A DNA stretch of 7,676 bases from positions 1 through 7,676 of the forward strand of contig SLBU01000034.1 of assembly GCA_007126175.1 (NCBI GenBank). Reading direction: 5' to 3'. The position numbers were made by a program, and so were the translations under genes. Positions within the stretch are counted from its first letter, which is position 1. Each line of letters begins with the position of its first letter. The notes beneath the pieces were generated by a model. That model saw only the letters and a program-made list of their open reading frames with translations, did not search any database and was not told the DNA's origin. The stretch comes from Kiritimatiellia bacterium (GTDB taxonomy: Bacteria > Verrucomicrobiota > Kiritimatiellia > UBA8416). Of this stretch, positions 6,674-7,676 are shown piece after piece.

Positions 6674-7676
6674 CGCTTCACCTGCACGTGAAACATTTCA
6701 TCCAGTAAAGAACGGTATTTTTCCTCGATTACGTGACGCCGCAGCTTGAAGAGATTCGTCAGTTCCTCGCCAATGCGAAACGGTTCCGGAACCATCCGGA
6801 TCACGCGAATCCGCTCGTACGATTTGAAGCCATTTTCTGGCGAAATCAGCCTTCTGACCTCAGATTCCAATTGTTGATAGGTAACCTGCCCATCTGAAAC
6901 GATCGTCTCGACACCATTTTCGGCCGGGGGCTCCTCTGCCGGCACCACCAGCAAACCGAGATGGCGTTGATCTTGCCCGACGACCATGCAATTGTCGATC
7001 AAGGGGCTTTGGCGCAGCAGGCTTTCCATAGGGCCTGGCTCTACGTTCTCCCCACTGGAAAGTACAATCGTTTCCTTGCACCGCCCCAGCACCTTCAGGC
7101 AATCGTTGCCATTGATCAATCCCAGATCCCCCGTACGAAACCAATCATCCTCCAGCAGAACCACTCCAGTACTGGTCGGGTCTTTGTAGTACCCCTTCAT
7201 CACCTGCGGGCCACGTACCTGAATTTCCCCCTTGCGCATACGCCCCGCATTCTCGTCCCCAGCATCCGGATACAAGATCTGGCCGCTTTCCACATCCACA
7301 ATCCGAATTTCTGTTTCCGGGATGATCGGGCCGACGGTACCGATAACACGATTCGTCTGTGTGCGCACTGCCAGTACCGGCGATGTCTCCGTCAAGCCAT
7401 ACCCTTCGAGCACGGTAATGCCCATATTATTGAAAAATACATCGATATGCTCCGGCAGCGCACCTCCGCCCGAAATGGTCGCCTTCATCGAACCTCCAGC
7501 AACTTGCCGGATACGCTCCAATACCGCCACATTGAAAAAACCATACCACGGCAGTAACAGGAGCCAACATACCCCATGCCAGACACACCCCAGTTTTCGC
7601 TTCCGGGCAATCGGCGGATGCGTGCGATAATCGAACCCCTTGAGATAAAAGAGCGTGCGGTGGTACTGCCGGCTCA
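6664..7676 (-). CDS. Long-chain-type acyl-CoA synthetase (AMP-binding enzyme), 5' end outside window
   Basis: The last 336 residues of an ANL-superfamily ligase, which activates a carboxylic acid with ATP to an acyl-adenylate and then makes the CoA thioester. The frame is open to the right edge; full enzymes of this kind have about 600 residues, so roughly half is missing. An internal GTG at 7530 is not the true start, since homology-like sequence continues upstream. Visible motifs are ISGGGALP, YGLTETSP (7401-7378, the A5 core), GEIQVRGPQVMKGYY, WFRTGDLG with its adenylate-ribose aspartate (codon 7128-7126), LGRCKETIVLSSGENVEP, and near the C-terminus FKLRR with the catalytic lysine (codon 6747-6745). 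A hydrophobic stretch coded near 7590-7530 (WLLLLPWYGFF) may touch the membrane, as in long-chain fatty acid ligases. The TAG stop lies inside the following transporter gene. Exact substrate unknown; long-chain fatty acid is most likely. Confidence 0.92.
   Translation of the reverse strand, partial: SRQYHRTLFYLKGFDYRTHPPIARKRKLGCVWHGVCWLLLLPWYGFFNVAVLERIRQVAGGSMKATISGGGALPEHIDVFFNNMGITVLEGYGLTETSPVLAVRTQTNRVIGTVGPIIPETEIRIVDVESGQILYPDAGDENAGRMRKGEIQVRGPQVMKGYYKDPTSTGVVLLEDDWFRTGDLGLINGNDCLKVLGRCKETIVLSSGENVEPGPMESLLRQSPLIDNCMVVGQDQRHLGLLVVPAEEPPAENGVETIVSDGQVTYQQLESEVRRLISPENGFKSYERIRVIRMVPEPFRIGEELTNLFKLRRHVIEEKYRSLLDEMFHVQVKRWK
6678..6683 (-). promoter_or_regulatory. Ribosome binding site of the SBF transporter
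   Basis: AGGTGA on the - strand ends a few bases before the ATG at 6673 and lies inside the last codons of the acyl-CoA synthetase gene. It fits the anti-Shine-Dalgarno core and supports the chosen start and translation linked to the upstream gene. Confidence 0.6.

Noticed and set aside
6664..7530. Short acyl-CoA synthetase starting at the GTG at 7530
   Set aside because: The frame continues open to the window edge with plausible protein sequence, and a start here would remove half of the catalytic domain.
6961..7557. 198-codon open frame on the + strand across the acyl-CoA synthetase
   Set aside because: Antisense to conserved AMP-binding motifs and without any protein motif of its own.
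1..7676. Mobile elements, CRISPR arrays, tRNA or rRNA genes, toxin-antitoxin or phage defence genes
   Set aside because: I looked for transposase motifs, regularly spaced direct repeats, structured RNA signatures and small paired genes on both strands and found none.

Overview
The window comes from a GC-rich bacterium with densely packed genes and mostly C-ending codons. An MsbA-type ABC exporter next to a WaaG-like glycosyltransferase suggests a Gram-negative organism with an outer membrane and lipopolysaccharide or a similar glycolipid. My impression is of a PVC-type bacterium (Verrucomicrobiota/Kiritimatiellota-like), resting on the mix of sulfotransferases, the SBF-family transporter and the style of the acyl-CoA synthetase. 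That placement is a low-confidence inference; there is no rRNA or marker gene here to settle it.

Left block (about 1-3561, + strand): three genes in a tight translationally coupled row. They are an ABC transporter of full MsbA length (49-1815), a sulfotransferase whose start lies inside the transporter gene (1793-2632, 23-nt overlap), and a family 2 glycosyltransferase joined by an ATGA overlap (2629-3561). Middle block: a second, different sulfotransferase on the - strand (4347-3568) converges on the first row with only 6 nt between stop codons. It diverges from a WaaG-like family 4 glycosyltransferase on the + strand (4433-5602). The 85-nt gap between these two holds a nearly symmetric pair of candidate promoters. 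Together these five genes look like a locus that builds, sulfates and exports a cell-surface glycolipid or glycan, such as LPS core.

Right block (5672-7676, - strand): the 3' part of a long-chain-type acyl-CoA synthetase (AMP-binding enzyme, running off the right edge) overlaps by 10 nt the start of an SBF/BASS-family sodium-dependent carboxylate transporter. The two are probably one transcription unit, unrelated to the glycan block. A GC-rich perfect inverted repeat sits over the transporter's stop codon, between the two convergent units, and may act as a terminator.

There are no tRNAs, rRNAs, insertion sequences, CRISPR arrays or phage genes that I can see. No gene is visibly broken. The most interesting aspect is the pairing of two dissimilar sulfotransferases with two glycosyltransferases and a lipid-glycan flippase-type exporter. 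I do not see clear evidence of an entirely new kind of system.
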